Origin: CAWIXB01 sp963839955
GTDB taxonomy: Bacteria > Actinomycetota > Actinomycetes > JACCUZ01
NCBI GenBank assembly: GCA_963839955.1
Contig: CAWIXB010000001.1
Coordinates: 310,001 to 374,000 of the forward strand
Direction: 5' to 3'
Length of the DNA stretch: 64,000 nucleotides
The notes below the pieces were generated by a model. The model did no database searches. It worked only from the letters and a program-made list of their open reading frames with translations, and was not told where the DNA came from. Positions 52,401 to 60,726 of the stretch are shown here, one piece after another (the first letter of the stretch is position 1; the number at the start of each line of letters is the position of its first letter). The position numbers were made by a program, and so were the translations under genes.

Positions 52401-52954
52401 ATGCCTTCGCCGATCGCTCCCACCGTGACTGCGACTTCGCCGGTGACGATGCCGACCCGCGTGGCCAGGTCGGGCACGCCGACGCGTTCCCCCATCGCCT
52501 CGACCGAAGCAACCAAGTCGAGACCGGCACGCACCGCCCGCTCCGCGTCGTCCTCGTGCGCGACCGGGACCCCCCAAACCGCCATCACGGCGTCACCGAT
52601 GAACTTCTCCACGGTGCCGCCGTAGCGCTCGACGACAGTGCGAGCCTCGGCGAAGTAGCGCGACAGGATCTCGCGAACGTCCTCGGGATCGCGCTCCTCG
52701 CTGATGGGGGTGAAGCCAACGAGATCGCCGAACAGCACCGACGTCACCCGGCGCTCGGAGACGGCAACCGCAGACGCCATCGCGCCACCGGCCGCGGCTG
52801 GACGAGGGACGGCAGCGCCACACTCCATGCAGAACTTGGCAGCCGGCACCAGGGCACGACCACAGTTGGCGCAAGAGGCCTGCGCCGGTGTTCCGCATTC
52901 CACGCAGAACTTGGCGCCGGCCGGGAGCACAGCACCGCACGCTCCGCAGCTCAC
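49433..52954 (-). CDS. Adenylate/guanylate cyclase fused to AAA ATPase and TPR-like region
   Basis: A 1173-residue signalling protein. N-terminus: two zinc ribbons (CGAC...FCVECG, CANC...FCMECG, residues 3-47). Then a class III cyclase domain (about 68-245) with both metal Asp (FGDLVGFT and FIGDAVMAVWG), Lys before the second, and NTAAR near 192-196. Next an ATPase with Walker A GSAGIGKS (about 292-299), LLFEDMQHAD as Walker B, then a long helical repeat region to the end. Such proteins are common in actinomycetes and may make cAMP or act as regulators. The GTG at 52954 has AGGA at 7 bases. It converges on the oxygenase operon with 7 bases between. Confidence 0.9.
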   Translation of the reverse strand: MSCGACGAVLPAGAKFCVECGTPAQASCANCGRALVPAAKFCMECGAAVPRPAAAGGAMASAVAVSERRVTSVLFGDLVGFTPISEERDPEDVREILSRYFAEARTVVERYGGTVEKFIGDAVMAVWGVPVAHEDDAERAVRAGLDLVASVEAMGERVGVPDLATRVGIVTGEVAVTVGAIGEGMVAGDAVNTAARVQAAAAPGQVWVDDATRSLTSAAVSYADAGEHLLKGKSEPVRLFPVRAIIAAVGGSQRVDGLEAPFTGRDRELRLVKEIFHAVTEDGRPRLVAIWGSAGIGKSRLGWEVEKYVDGIDARIGWHRGRALSYGDGVAFWALAEMVRSRLGITDKDPPSVQQQRLSTALQELVPEIGERERLSARLAVLLGLEPGGSDGGSFPREDLFAAWTSLFEKVALGRRGVALLFEDMQHADSGLLDFIDHVMESARFPLFVLTFARPELAETRPAFGTGRRATSIYLEPLEDAAMGRLVDGLVDGLPVEARDALTARAEGIPLYAVETVRALIDSDAVIPRDGRYVLADDAARKGDLAGIGAPSSLQALIAARLDALTPDERRVVGEASVHGMTFSREALRATAPVDDVDPVLTSLVRKEIFALHTDAFSPERGQYRFVQALVRTVAYDTLSRRDRKARHLAVAALIAADDQGDELTGVLARHYLDALDAGPTDDDADELRNTALELLERAAQRANALGSPREALRHYLVALDRGPGTDIVARLREGAARSASIVPLRDEALTHAERAQELYENLGRPIDAGRVAAITGQVLVDAGRLQEAVDVMTPHFDRLHADPKASTAIASLASELARTHNYLGHSSQAEQFATVALRLAEARSDWAQIVEQMTRYATLWMTQDMPTGGMALIEKAVDLAREHHLPYAMLRPLGNLASFNNSRNLVAAEAASREALTIIESMGSSDRHGAVLGNLNIGLWFSGGWDEVVSGSDLSHYSGDVQSALLVEVILAMVLNARGELDDSSALAVTDTPTDDPYVRASIAIVRALELAWGGQHAEAADLALAAIEASLDASGIDDDFVLYWPFAVEYALAACRFDRAEDLLTRVAEAPSGLVTPLVHAQLLRLRAMTAIARDEAENADEDLSQAVEELRAFGAPFYLARTLLSLAELRQHSDKPVTPLLDEARAIFVSLGAQPWVEAVDKLSASVSAA

Positions 52955-53113
52955 CAAGTCATCCTAGGGACGGGCAGGGCCGCAAAGGGGAGTCTTGGCT
53001 GTTTCCTCCGGGCTCGCGCGTTTAGCCACGAGCGGGCGACCGGCTGCCCCAGCCGTCGGCGTGACTCGGACAGGGACCGCTGCCGGGGCCGATCGGCAGG
53101 CTCGAGGAGGGGG

Positions 53114-53473
53114 ATGGGCGCGCACAAGCCAACCAAAGGGGGTCGGGACGGCGCCGCGCTGCGCCGACCCGACCTGCGACTGCTGGTGTGGTCGTTCGTC
53201 GTCGACGGGCCCCGCCGTCGCGTTCATCCTCAATGCGTTCACGTTCGTCGTGGCCGCACTGATCGTCTCCCGGGTCAAGGCGCGAAGCCACGGCAGCGCA
53301 GGCGAGAAGGGCGAAGGTGTCTGGCGAGAGATGGCCGAGGGGGGCGCCTGCCCGGCCAGGAGTTCCTCGACGCGCTGCAGGCCTCGGGTGCCAGCACCTC
53401 CCTGATGCAGACGTCGGCGACGCGACTGGCCCGGACCCACCCGCGACTCGCGGAGCAGAACAGCGTCCGCTAG
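53114..53473 (+). pseudogene. Remnant of an MFS (MFS_3-type) transporter gene
   Basis: An ATG after GAGGAGGGGG opens MGAHKPTKGGRDGAAL then RRPDLRLLVWSFVVDG, an MFS N-terminus. Then the frame shifts and PAVAFILNAFTFVVAALIVSR appears, which resembles the sixth-helix region of MFS_3 exporters; about 120 expected residues between them are missing. A third switch of frame gives a tail ending at 53473. The gene is therefore deleted and frameshifted. It sits divergent from the cyclase-ATPase gene. Confidence 0.55.
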
Positions 53474-53928
53474 GGCACGTGCGCGTACCGCGTGACCCAG
53501 AGTCCGTCGACCACTTCCTGGTCGTCGACGCGGCCGAAACCCAGTCGCTCGTACAAGGTTCTGGCCGGGGCGTTGCCGCGCCCGGTCGACACGATGGTGC
53601 GGCGAGCGCCGGCGCGGCGGAGGATCTCGAGCACCAGCGTCCGGCCAACCCCACGGCGGTACACGTCCGGAGCGACCACGAGCCGGTCGATGTCGACCTC
53701 GTCGGCTGTCTCGCTCCACGCGATCGCGCCGACCAGGCGGTCGTCGAGGAAGGCACCGCACCAGAGCAGGGGGGCCCGAATCAGGTCGTCGACCCCTTCG
53801 CGCAAGGCGGGTATCCGGTCGTCCTGGATGAGCGCCGCCTCCACGGCATACGCACTGTGCTGCACCAACAGGAGGGCGTTGGCCAGGTCTGCGTCGGCGG
53901 CCGGCTGCAGATCGCGGATCAGCACCAC
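53470..53928 (-). CDS. GNAT-family N-acetyltransferase
   Basis: A 152-residue acyltransferase. Motif A for acetyl-CoA binding is IDRLVVAPDVYRRGVGRTLVLEIL (about residues 80-103) and the C-terminal NAPARTLYERLGFGRVDDQ is the usual motif B region. The substrate is unknown; the family acetylates amines of small molecules, peptides or proteins. The start is GTG at 53928 with only a weak ribosome site. It lies 17 bases downstream of the adenylate-kinase-like gene and is probably co-transcribed with it. Confidence 0.85.
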   Translation of the reverse strand: MVLIRDLQPAADADLANALLLVQHSAYAVEAALIQDDRIPALREGVDDLIRAPLLWCGAFLDDRLVGAIAWSETADEVDIDRLVVAPDVYRRGVGRTLVLEILRRAGARRTIVSTGRGNAPARTLYERLGFGRVDDQEVVDGLWVTRYAHVP

Positions 53929-53945
53929 TCAACCATGGCAGAGCG

Positions 53946-54503
53946 TCACGCCTGCACGGCCGCGAGCACGCGTTGGCTGACCTGGTCCGGGTCCCCCTCA
54001 CCGTTCACCCGTAGCAGCACACCTAGGTGCTCGTAGTGCGCGACAAGGGGAGCCGTCTCCGCCTCGTACACGTCCATGCGGTGCGTGCGGGTCTGCGGGT
54101 TGTCGTCGTCCCTCGACTCCGCCTCGGCGCGGCGCGCGAGCCGGTCGAGCAGGACACTGCGCGGTACCTCCAGCAGCACAGCGGCGTCGAGGGCTTGACC
54201 GCGATCACGCAACCAGGCCTCCAACGCGCCTGCTTGCGCTGTGTTGCGGGGGAACCCGTCGAGGACGAATCCGTCCTGAGCGTCGGGCTGTGCGAGCCGC
54301 CGCTCGATGACGTCGATCACGGCGTCGTCATCGACCAGGCTGCCGCCCGCCATCCGCGCCTGCGAGTCGCTCGCACCACCAGCCTGCTCGGCATCGCGCA
54401 GCAGTTCGCTGCTGACGAGATGCGGCACGCGAAGCGCCCGGGCGAGCCGCTCGCCCTGGGTCCCCTTGCCGGAGCCCGGTGGACCGAGCAACGTCACGCG
54501 CAT
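53946..54503 (-). CDS. Adenylate-kinase-like nucleotide kinase
   Basis: A 185-residue P-loop kinase with the short-lid adenylate-kinase plan: LLGPPGSGKGTQGERLA at the start, SSELLRDA as the NMP-binding region, GFVLDGFPRNTAQAGAL and RLARRAEAESRDDDNPQTRTHRMDVYEAETAPLVAHY. The lid is the short form without zinc Cys. The ATG at 54503 is preferred (AGAGGG at 8 bases) over a GTG nine bases upstream. Its location beside a PucR-type regulator, not a ribosomal-protein operon, suggests it is an accessory copy rather than the housekeeping adk. Confidence 0.85.
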   Translation of the reverse strand: MRVTLLGPPGSGKGTQGERLARALRVPHLVSSELLRDAEQAGGASDSQARMAGGSLVDDDAVIDVIERRLAQPDAQDGFVLDGFPRNTAQAGALEAWLRDRGQALDAAVLLEVPRSVLLDRLARRAEAESRDDDNPQTRTHRMDVYEAETAPLVAHYEHLGVLLRVNGEGDPDQVSQRVLAAVQA

Positions 54504-54527
54504 TTGCGACACCCTCTCTTACGACGG

Positions 54528-55727
54528 TCAGTCCTGCCACGGCGGGCCTTCGGGCAGTAGAGCAAGGGCGCGCAGCGACATGAGCACGTCCGGCCGGACG
54601 AGGTCCGCGGCATGAGAGCACTCCATCAACTCGACCACTCGCCGCATCCGGTAGGCGACGGTGTTCTCGTGCACCGAGAGCTGGTCAGCGGTCAGTCGCA
54701 CGGACAGGCCAGTCGCGAGATAGACGGACAGCGTCTGCACCAGCCTGGGGTGCGGCAGGAGCGCTCCGAGGGTGGCGTCGACGAGCTTGCGGCTGGCCAA
54801 CGGGTTCTCCTCGAGCAGCACCTCGGGGATGACCGACCGGTAGGCCACCAGTGACCGTCGCACAGCGAGGCGCACCCCCACCCGCAGCGCAGCCAGCGCC
54901 TCCCGGCACGAAGCGGCTGCCTCGCCCAGTCGTGGACGTGGGTCGCCGAGCCCGACGACGAGCCGCTCCGGCAGCTCGCTGCGGTGCATGACCCCCTCGA
55001 GTCGCGCCGGCGCGTCCGGGAAGTCGGGGACGACGACGAGCAGCGCGCCCTGATGGGTTCCGGACAGCACCCGGCCGTCGACGTGCGGGCGAAGGTGGTC
55101 GACCAGGGTCCGGTGGGCCCGGCCGAGCAGGGCCGGGTCGCCGTCGCCGGTCAGTGCCGCGGCGATGCACCGGTGGGGTCGCTGCGGCTCGACGCCGATC
55201 AACCGCGCGCGCTCCTCGACCTCGGCGGGGTCCAGCGGCTCGCCCGCAGCCAGTCGCGACACGAGGTCGGACTCGACGTGCTCGAGGTGTGACCCCATCT
55301 CGGCGCGGGTCCGGCGGTGCGCGACGGTCGACGCCTCCACCATCGTGTCGATCACCGCGGCGAGGCGCCCTGAGACGTTGAGCAGGACCTCTGGTGCCAC
55401 CGCGGCCTCGCCGACGAGCAGGCGCAGGAGCAGCACCCGCTCGGCCGCGTGCCAGGACGCCACGACGGCCTCGACGGGCACGCCCTGCGCGGCCCGGCGT
55501 TCGCCGAGCGCCTCCGCCGCGCGCAGCTCCCGGCCACCGGGCCGGCGGTCCTCCGCCAGCGCGGTGAGCATGGTGCGAAGGTTCGGCCCGACCACCGCAG
55601 CCAGCTCCTCGCGGTCCAGCCGCGTCGGCTCGTAGCCGGGCACGTGCTCCCAGACGGTGTCGACCAGTGAGTCGGCCAGCTCGTCGCTGTCACGCAGCAG
55701 GGCAGCCGCTCGTTGTGTCAGATCCAC
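54528..55727 (-). CDS. PucR/CdaR-type transcriptional regulator
   Basis: A 399-residue regulator with the C-terminal PucR helix-turn-helix (LSVRLTADQLSVHENTVAYRMRRVVELM near residues 350-378) and an upstream GGDEF-like/CdaR middle domain. The N-terminal half (VPVEAVVASWHAAERVLLLRLL) is like that of the RsbT-type/PucR sensor regions. PucR-family proteins activate purine, allantoin or amino-acid catabolic genes. The GTG at 55727 is chosen because GGAGGG lies 8 bases before it. It diverges from an NCS1 permease operon, which is its probable target. Confidence 0.87.
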   Translation of the reverse strand: MDLTQRAAALLRDSDELADSLVDTVWEHVPGYEPTRLDREELAAVVGPNLRTMLTALAEDRRPGGRELRAAEALGERRAAQGVPVEAVVASWHAAERVLLLRLLVGEAAVAPEVLLNVSGRLAAVIDTMVEASTVAHRRTRAEMGSHLEHVESDLVSRLAAGEPLDPAEVEERARLIGVEPQRPHRCIAAALTGDGDPALLGRAHRTLVDHLRPHVDGRVLSGTHQGALLVVVPDFPDAPARLEGVMHRSELPERLVVGLGDPRPRLGEAAASCREALAALRVGVRLAVRRSLVAYRSVIPEVLLEENPLASRKLVDATLGALLPHPRLVQTLSVYLATGLSVRLTADQLSVHENTVAYRMRRVVELMECSHAADLVRPDVLMSLRALALLPEGPPWQD

Positions 55728-55840
55728 AAGTGCTGCCCTCCCAGGTTCGGGTATGACCACGTAGCGGTGGAGAGCACCCTGCCGCAGATTGTGTCTCGGC
55801 ACTATCGCGGGGTGCCAACACGGGACAGGAGTTGATCTTC

Positions 55841-57202
55841 ATGGCAACGGAACAGCGGGTCGGCACGGCCGACACCTGGGCCGAGAACCTCGACGACCAC
55901 GCCCTGCAGGCGGTGCCGCCCGACCGTCGCAAGTCGCTGCTGCAGATGGTGATCGTGCAGATCGGCTGGAACATCAGCGTGAGCAGCTTCCTGGTCGGTG
56001 GCGTCGTCGGAGGCGGGACCACGTTCGGCGAAGGGCTCGCGGCGATCCTGGTCGGCAACCTCGTGTTGGTCGCCGTCTCGACGCTCGTGGGTCTGATCGG
56101 CTTCCGAACCGGGCTCACCAGCTACCTGCTCTCCCGCGCCGTGTTCGGCCGGGTCGGCTCGGTGCTCGCGTCGCTGCTGCTCGGCATCCTCGCGATGGGC
56201 TTCATCGGTGTCCTGATGGACACCTGGGGACTCGCCGTACACGGGCTGTTCCCGGAGGTTCCCTCCTGGGCCTTCGTGCTGGCCTTCGCCGTGGCGATCA
56301 CCACCACCGCGATCTTCGGTTTCAAGGGTCTGGCTCGCTACTCGGCCATCGCCGTGCCGATCGAGATCGCCATCGCGCTGTTCGCGCTGTGGCGCATCGG
56401 CGCCGGTGAGGACGGCTTCTCCACGGTGCTCGACCACGCGCCCGCCGCCCCGATCGGCTTCGCCGCAGCGGTTGGTGCGGTGATCGCCACCTGGGTGACC
56501 GGTGCGGCGCTGGTGAGCGACGTCACCCGCTACGCCCAGCGGCCACGGGACGTGCTGATCTCCTGCTTCACCGGCTTCGTCATCGGTGCGGGCATCTTCG
56601 AGACGATCGCGACCGTGTCCGCGATGAGCGTGGGCAACAGCAACTTCGTCCTGGTCATGCAAGGTCTCGGCCTGCTGGCACCCGCCGCGGTGATGCTGGT
56701 GCTGGCGCTCTGGAACACCGCCGACAACAACCTCTACTCGGCGTCGCTGGCCTTCACCAACGCGTCGAACATGGTGGGCCTGCGACTGTCCAAGCCGGTG
56801 TGGACGCTGGTCTCGATCGCCATCGCCGTCGTGGTGGCGTTCGCCGGCCTGGCCGCTCGCTTCCTGAGCTTCCTGGAGGTCATCGCAGTGGTCGCGCCGC
56901 CGTTCGCCGCGGTGCTCATCACCCACTACTGGCTGCGCAACCGGGGCCGCGCCATCGAGTCGGCCATCGATGCCGTGCCGATGCTGCGCTGGGAAGCCTT
57001 CGCGGCGTGGGTTCTTGCCGCCGTCGGCGCTCGCTACACCGACCTGCTGCTCACCGACGCCATCGAGGGTCTCGTGTACGGCGCGGTGCTCTACTGGCTG
57101 CTCGGCACGGTCGTCGACGCCGTCACCCCGGGTCGCCCGGCCGGTCGAGCGGAGGACGACACGTCGTTGCGCTCGCGCAGCATGTCGAGGAGCGACGCCT
57201 GA
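55841..57202 (+). CDS. NCS1-family permease (cytosine/purine/hydantoin type)
   Basis: A 453-residue transporter with about 12 helices, of the CodB-like branch. Family signs are RRKSLLQMVIVQIGWNISVSSFLVGG (first helices), the mid-protein VTGAALVSDVTRYAQRPRDV and LALWNTADNNLYSASLAFTNA, a CodB-like segment near helix 8. Members import cytosine, hydantoins, allantoin, uracil or thiamin by cation symport. The ATG at 55841 follows AGGAG. It is first in a five-gene operon; the following gene starts within its stop (TGATG). The substrate is presumably the compound degraded by the downstream LLM, M24 and PLP enzymes. Confidence 0.9.
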   Translation: MATEQRVGTADTWAENLDDHALQAVPPDRRKSLLQMVIVQIGWNISVSSFLVGGVVGGGTTFGEGLAAILVGNLVLVAVSTLVGLIGFRTGLTSYLLSRAVFGRVGSVLASLLLGILAMGFIGVLMDTWGLAVHGLFPEVPSWAFVLAFAVAITTTAIFGFKGLARYSAIAVPIEIAIALFALWRIGAGEDGFSTVLDHAPAAPIGFAAAVGAVIATWVTGAALVSDVTRYAQRPRDVLISCFTGFVIGAGIFETIATVSAMSVGNSNFVLVMQGLGLLAPAAVMLVLALWNTADNNLYSASLAFTNASNMVGLRLSKPVWTLVSIAIAVVVAFAGLAARFLSFLEVIAVVAPPFAAVLITHYWLRNRGRAIESAIDAVPMLRWEAFAAWVLAAVGARYTDLLLTDAIEGLVYGAVLYWLLGTVVDAVTPGRPAGRAEDDTSLRSRSMSRSDA

Positions 57203-58263
57203 TGCGGTTCGGACTCGGCGTTCCCACTGGCACCGAGGGGCTGATGTATCCGGTGCCCTACGCCGGCATCGAAGACGCGGTGCGGCTCGCTGTCGTCGCC
57301 GAGGACCTCGGCTTCGAGTCGGTGTGGGGCAACGACCACCTCACCACCCAGGCGTACGTGCGCGACGAGTTCACCACCCCGCCGAACTTCTTCGATCCGT
57401 TCGCCTACCTGTCCTACGTCGCCGCGGTGACCCAGCGGATCCGGTTGGCAACGGCGGTCATGGTGCTGCCGTTCCGGCACCCGGTCGTGGCAGCCAAACA
57501 GGCCGCGACCCTCGACCGACTCTCGGCGGGCCGGGCGGTGCTCGGGGTGGGCATCGGCGCCTACCGCGAGGAGTTCGAGGCGATGTGGCCGGGTCGGCGC
57601 CTTAACCGGGGTGAGTACGCCGCCGAGGCCATCCAGGCGCTTCGCGCGCTGTTCACGCAACGCCGCGCCAGCTTCGACGGCACGTGGGTCTCCTTCGACG
57701 ACGTGGAGAGCTATCCCAAGCCGGTCCAGAGCCCACTGCCGATCCTGTCCGGCGGCAACGCTGCGGGCTCCCGGCACCGCGCCGCCCGGTACGGCGACGG
57801 GTGGCTGCCCGCCTGCCTGACTCCCGCAGAGATCGCGGACGGGCTGGCCGACATCGGGCAGGTCGCCGAGGCTTCTGGCCGGGAACTCCCGGGCGAGTTC
57901 GAGGTCGCACTGCAGGTCGCGGTCAGCGTCGCACCCACACACGAGGAGGCGGAGCGGCGTTTCCGCGAGTCGCAGCTCCACACCCACCTCGCCTCGCTGT
58001 CGGCCTCGACCCTCAAGGGCCGGAGCCTCGACAGCCTCGCCGAGCGCAATCTCATCGGAACCCCCGACGAGGTCGCCGAGCAGGTGTCGCGCTACGCCGA
58101 CGCCGGCGTCACCACCATGGCCGGTCTGCTGTTCGCAGCGAACACCGTGCCGGAGACCATCGATGTGATGGCCGAGTTCAGCGAGACAGTCATCGTTCCC
58201 CACAGTGCGAACACGTCGGAGCAACGCGTCGCCGTCGCACAGGGGGCGAGCGCTGGTGGCTGA
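57202..58263 (+). CDS. LLM-class flavin oxidoreductase (first of two in operon)
   Basis: A 353-residue luciferase-like flavoprotein. The start MRFGLGVPTG, AVVAEDLGFESVWGNDHLTT and LSAGRAVLGVGIGAYREEFEAM are typical of F420- or FMNH2-dependent members; KPVQSPLPILSGGNAAGSRHRAARYGDGWLP is the substrate/cofactor C-terminal block. ATG 57202 shares a base with the permease stop and has GAGGAG at 9 bases. LLM enzymes include RutA, which opens the uracil ring; ring oxidation of the imported compound is a reasonable guess. Confidence 0.89.
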   Translation: MRFGLGVPTGTEGLMYPVPYAGIEDAVRLAVVAEDLGFESVWGNDHLTTQAYVRDEFTTPPNFFDPFAYLSYVAAVTQRIRLATAVMVLPFRHPVVAAKQAATLDRLSAGRAVLGVGIGAYREEFEAMWPGRRLNRGEYAAEAIQALRALFTQRRASFDGTWVSFDDVESYPKPVQSPLPILSGGNAAGSRHRAARYGDGWLPACLTPAEIADGLADIGQVAEASGRELPGEFEVALQVAVSVAPTHEEAERRFRESQLHTHLASLSASTLKGRSLDSLAERNLIGTPDEVAEQVSRYADAGVTTMAGLLFAANTVPETIDVMAEFSETVIVPHSANTSEQRVAVAQGASAGG

Positions 58264-59470
58264 GCTGGCCGGCGTACTCACGCTCCCGCATCCGCCCGAG
58301 GTCGACCTGACGGATCTTGCCACCGCACGGCTCGCGCGACTGCGGCGTGCGCTGGAGGCAGCGCCGTTCGACGCGTTGGTGCTGACCAGCCCGGAGAGCG
58401 TCACGTATGCGACCGGCTACCGCAGCGTCGGCGGCAGCATCTTCCGTGGTCACCGGATGGCCGCCGTCGTCACGCCCGACGAGTGCTGGCTGGTCGCCCC
58501 GGCCGCGGACTCCGCGCCGGCAGCGGAGAGCGGCGTACTCGTCGATCGCATCGTTCCCTTCGGCCGGTTCTTCTTCGAGTCGGCCGACGCATCGCAACCG
58601 GACCAGAGTGCTGACCGGCACGCCGACTTGTCCGCGGCTCTCGACCAGGCGTTGCGAGAGGTCGCCGTGCCTGCAGGCACCCGATGGGGGGTGGACGCCG
58701 CTGCGGAGCCGCAGGTCCTGGCCGCGGTCACCGCCGCGTATCCCGGCGCGGTGGAAGCGTCCGACTGGGCCGCCGCGGTACGTGCGTGCAAGCTGCCGGA
58801 CGAGGTTGCCTTGCTCGCGTACGCGGCGCAGCTCGCCGAGACAGGCATCGCCACTGCGTTGGCCGACGCCGCACCCGGAGCGACCGAGGCCGAGCTGGCC
58901 TCGCGGATCGCAACCACCATGGTGGCCGGCGGAGCCGATCCGCGGTTCGTGGTCGCGACGGTGGGTGATCGGACCGCCCTTGCCGACGCCTACCCCACGC
59001 AGCGCGCCTGGCGGCCCGGTGAGCTGGCTCGCTTCGACGTCGGCTGCGTGTACGCCGGCTACTGGTCGGACATGGCACGCACCGCGGTGCTCGGTGAGCC
59101 GGACACCCATCAAGCCGATCGCTATGCGGCTCTGCTCGCGGGGCAAGAGGAGCAGCTGACGACTGCGCGGGCCGGCGTGAGCGCCGGCGACATGTTCGAC
59201 GCCGCGGTGCGCGTCGTCGAAGCCCACGGCCTGCGCCCCTACCGGCGCCACCACTGCGGCCACGGCATCGGCCTTGCTGTCTACGAGCCGCCGATCATCT
59301 CGCCGGGTGTGGAGACGCTGCTCCAGTCCGGCATGACGTTCAGCTTCGAGACGCCGTACTACGAGATCGGCTGGGGCGGGATGATGGTCGAGGACACCGT
59401 CGTCGTCACCGACACAGGGGTCGACATGCTGACCCAGAGCCCACGCGACCTGCTGGTGGTGGGCGGATGA
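58256..59470 (+). CDS. M24 metallopeptidase-like hydrolase (Xaa-Pro dipeptidase/creatinase family)
   Basis: A 404-residue pita-bread-fold hydrolase with a creatinase-type N-domain and an M24 catalytic domain. All five metal ligands are seen: Asp in ARFDVGCVYAGYWSDMART (two), His in HHCGHGIGLAVYE, Glu in FSFETPYYEIG and Glu in MMVEDTVVV. It should therefore be a metalloenzyme (peptidase or amidase) and not a metal-free creatinase. The GTG at 58256 follows AGGGGG and overlaps the upstream stop by 8 bases. It may cleave a C-N bond in the ring-opened product or a dipeptide (inference). Confidence 0.9.
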   Translation: MAELAGVLTLPHPPEVDLTDLATARLARLRRALEAAPFDALVLTSPESVTYATGYRSVGGSIFRGHRMAAVVTPDECWLVAPAADSAPAAESGVLVDRIVPFGRFFFESADASQPDQSADRHADLSAALDQALREVAVPAGTRWGVDAAAEPQVLAAVTAAYPGAVEASDWAAAVRACKLPDEVALLAYAAQLAETGIATALADAAPGATEAELASRIATTMVAGGADPRFVVATVGDRTALADAYPTQRAWRPGELARFDVGCVYAGYWSDMARTAVLGEPDTHQADRYAALLAGQEEQLTTARAGVSAGDMFDAAVRVVEAHGLRPYRRHHCGHGIGLAVYEPPIISPGVETLLQSGMTFSFETPYYEIGWGGMMVEDTVVVTDTGVDMLTQSPRDLLVVGG

Positions 59471-60726
59471 GTCACTACACCGCAGCGCTGGAGTGTCTGC
59501 GTTGTGCTCGTCGAGTCCCCGACCCAGCAGTGGAGACCCTGGGCCGCGGCTGTCCCGACTGCGCTGCTGCTGGAGTTCCGGTCACCATGCTGCCCACCTA
59601 CGACCTGGGCAGCGCGCACGGATTGCCCTCCGATCCGAGCCAACCCGGCCTGTTCCGCTACCGCGATCTGCTCCCGATCGACCCCCGGACCGAGCCGGTC
59701 AGCCTGCACGAGGGCGGCACGCCGTTGATACCAGCTCCGGCGCTCGCCGAGCGGATCGGTGCGGCGCGCCTGCTCGTCAAGGACGAGACCCGCAACCCGA
59801 CGTGGTCCTACAAGGACCGGCTCGCGGCCGTGGCGGTCACCAAGGCGGTCGAAGTCGGCTCCGACACCGTCGTGGTCGCAAGCACCGGCAACCACGGAGC
59901 GGCGGTCGCGGCGTACGCCGCACGTGCGGGTCTGCGCTGTGTCGTCCTCACCTTGGCCTCGGTGCCGCCCACGATGAAGACACTCATGCAGGTCTACGGC
60001 GCCCACGTGGTCGCCCTGCGCACCGGCCCGCAACGCTGGGAGCTGATGGCCCAGCTCGTTGCGGAGCGCGGCTGGCTGCCGATGTCGGGGCATGCCGATC
60101 CGCCGGTCGGATCCAACCCGTACGGCGTCGACGGCTACAAGACGATCGCCTACGAGATCGCCGAGCAGCTCCCCGACGTTCCCGACGTGGTCGTCGTACC
60201 CGTCGCGTACGCAGACGGACTGGCCGGCATCGGCCGCGGCTTTGCCGACCTGCATGCCCTCGGGGTCATCAACCGGCGACCTCGACTGGTCGCCGCGGAA
60301 GCGTTCGGGGCGCACGCTGACGCGCTCGCGAACGACGCCGAGCGCGCCGGTCCGGTGCCGGCCGGACCTTCGGTCGCGTTCTCGATCGCGTCGCCGGTGG
60401 GCACCTACCAAGGGCTCGCGGCGCTGCGGGCCAGCGGCGGCCGCGCAATCGCCGTCCCCGACGACGACACCGTGCTCGCGGCGCAGGCCGAGATCGGTCG
60501 TGCCACCGGGCTGTACCTCGAGGCCTCGGCGGCGATCGGCCTGCCCGCGCTCGACCGGCTCGCCGCGTCCGGCGAACTGCGACCGGAGGAGACAGTCGTC
60601 ATGGTCGCCACGTCATCCGGGCTGAAGGACCCGGCCGCCACCGCCGCTCGACTGCCGGAGGTTCCGGTCATCGACCCGACTCCTCGAGCCCTCGACCAGA
60701 CCATGGCAGGCGCGGGGTCCGGGTGA
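59467..60726 (+). CDS. Threonine-synthase-like PLP enzyme (fold type II)
   Basis: A 419-residue PLP lyase. The N-terminus has a rubredoxin-like zinc knuckle (LECLRCARR and RGCPDC), as in many threonine synthase homologues. The PLP Lys is in NPTWSYKDRLA, and VVVASTGNHGAAVAAYAARAGLRCVV is the substrate/PLP loop. The usual glycine-rich phosphate loop is altered to VPVAYADGLAGIG. With transporter and hydrolases around, it more likely eliminates or deaminates a catabolic intermediate than makes threonine. The start ATG overlaps the upstream stop (ATGA). Confidence 0.88.
   Translation: MSHYTAALECLRCARRVPDPAVETLGRGCPDCAAAGVPVTMLPTYDLGSAHGLPSDPSQPGLFRYRDLLPIDPRTEPVSLHEGGTPLIPAPALAERIGAARLLVKDETRNPTWSYKDRLAAVAVTKAVEVGSDTVVVASTGNHGAAVAAYAARAGLRCVVLTLASVPPTMKTLMQVYGAHVVALRTGPQRWELMAQLVAERGWLPMSGHADPPVGSNPYGVDGYKTIAYEIAEQLPDVPDVVVVPVAYADGLAGIGRGFADLHALGVINRRPRLVAAEAFGAHADALANDAERAGPVPAGPSVAFSIASPVGTYQGLAALRASGGRAIAVPDDDTVLAAQAEIGRATGLYLEASAAIGLPALDRLAASGELRPEETVVMVATSSGLKDPAATAARLPEVPVIDPTPRALDQTMAGAGSG

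Noticed and set aside
53946..54512. The adenylate-kinase-like gene as the housekeeping adk
   Set aside because: It lies away from ribosomal-protein and secY genes, beside a regulator and a GNAT gene; an accessory copy is more likely.
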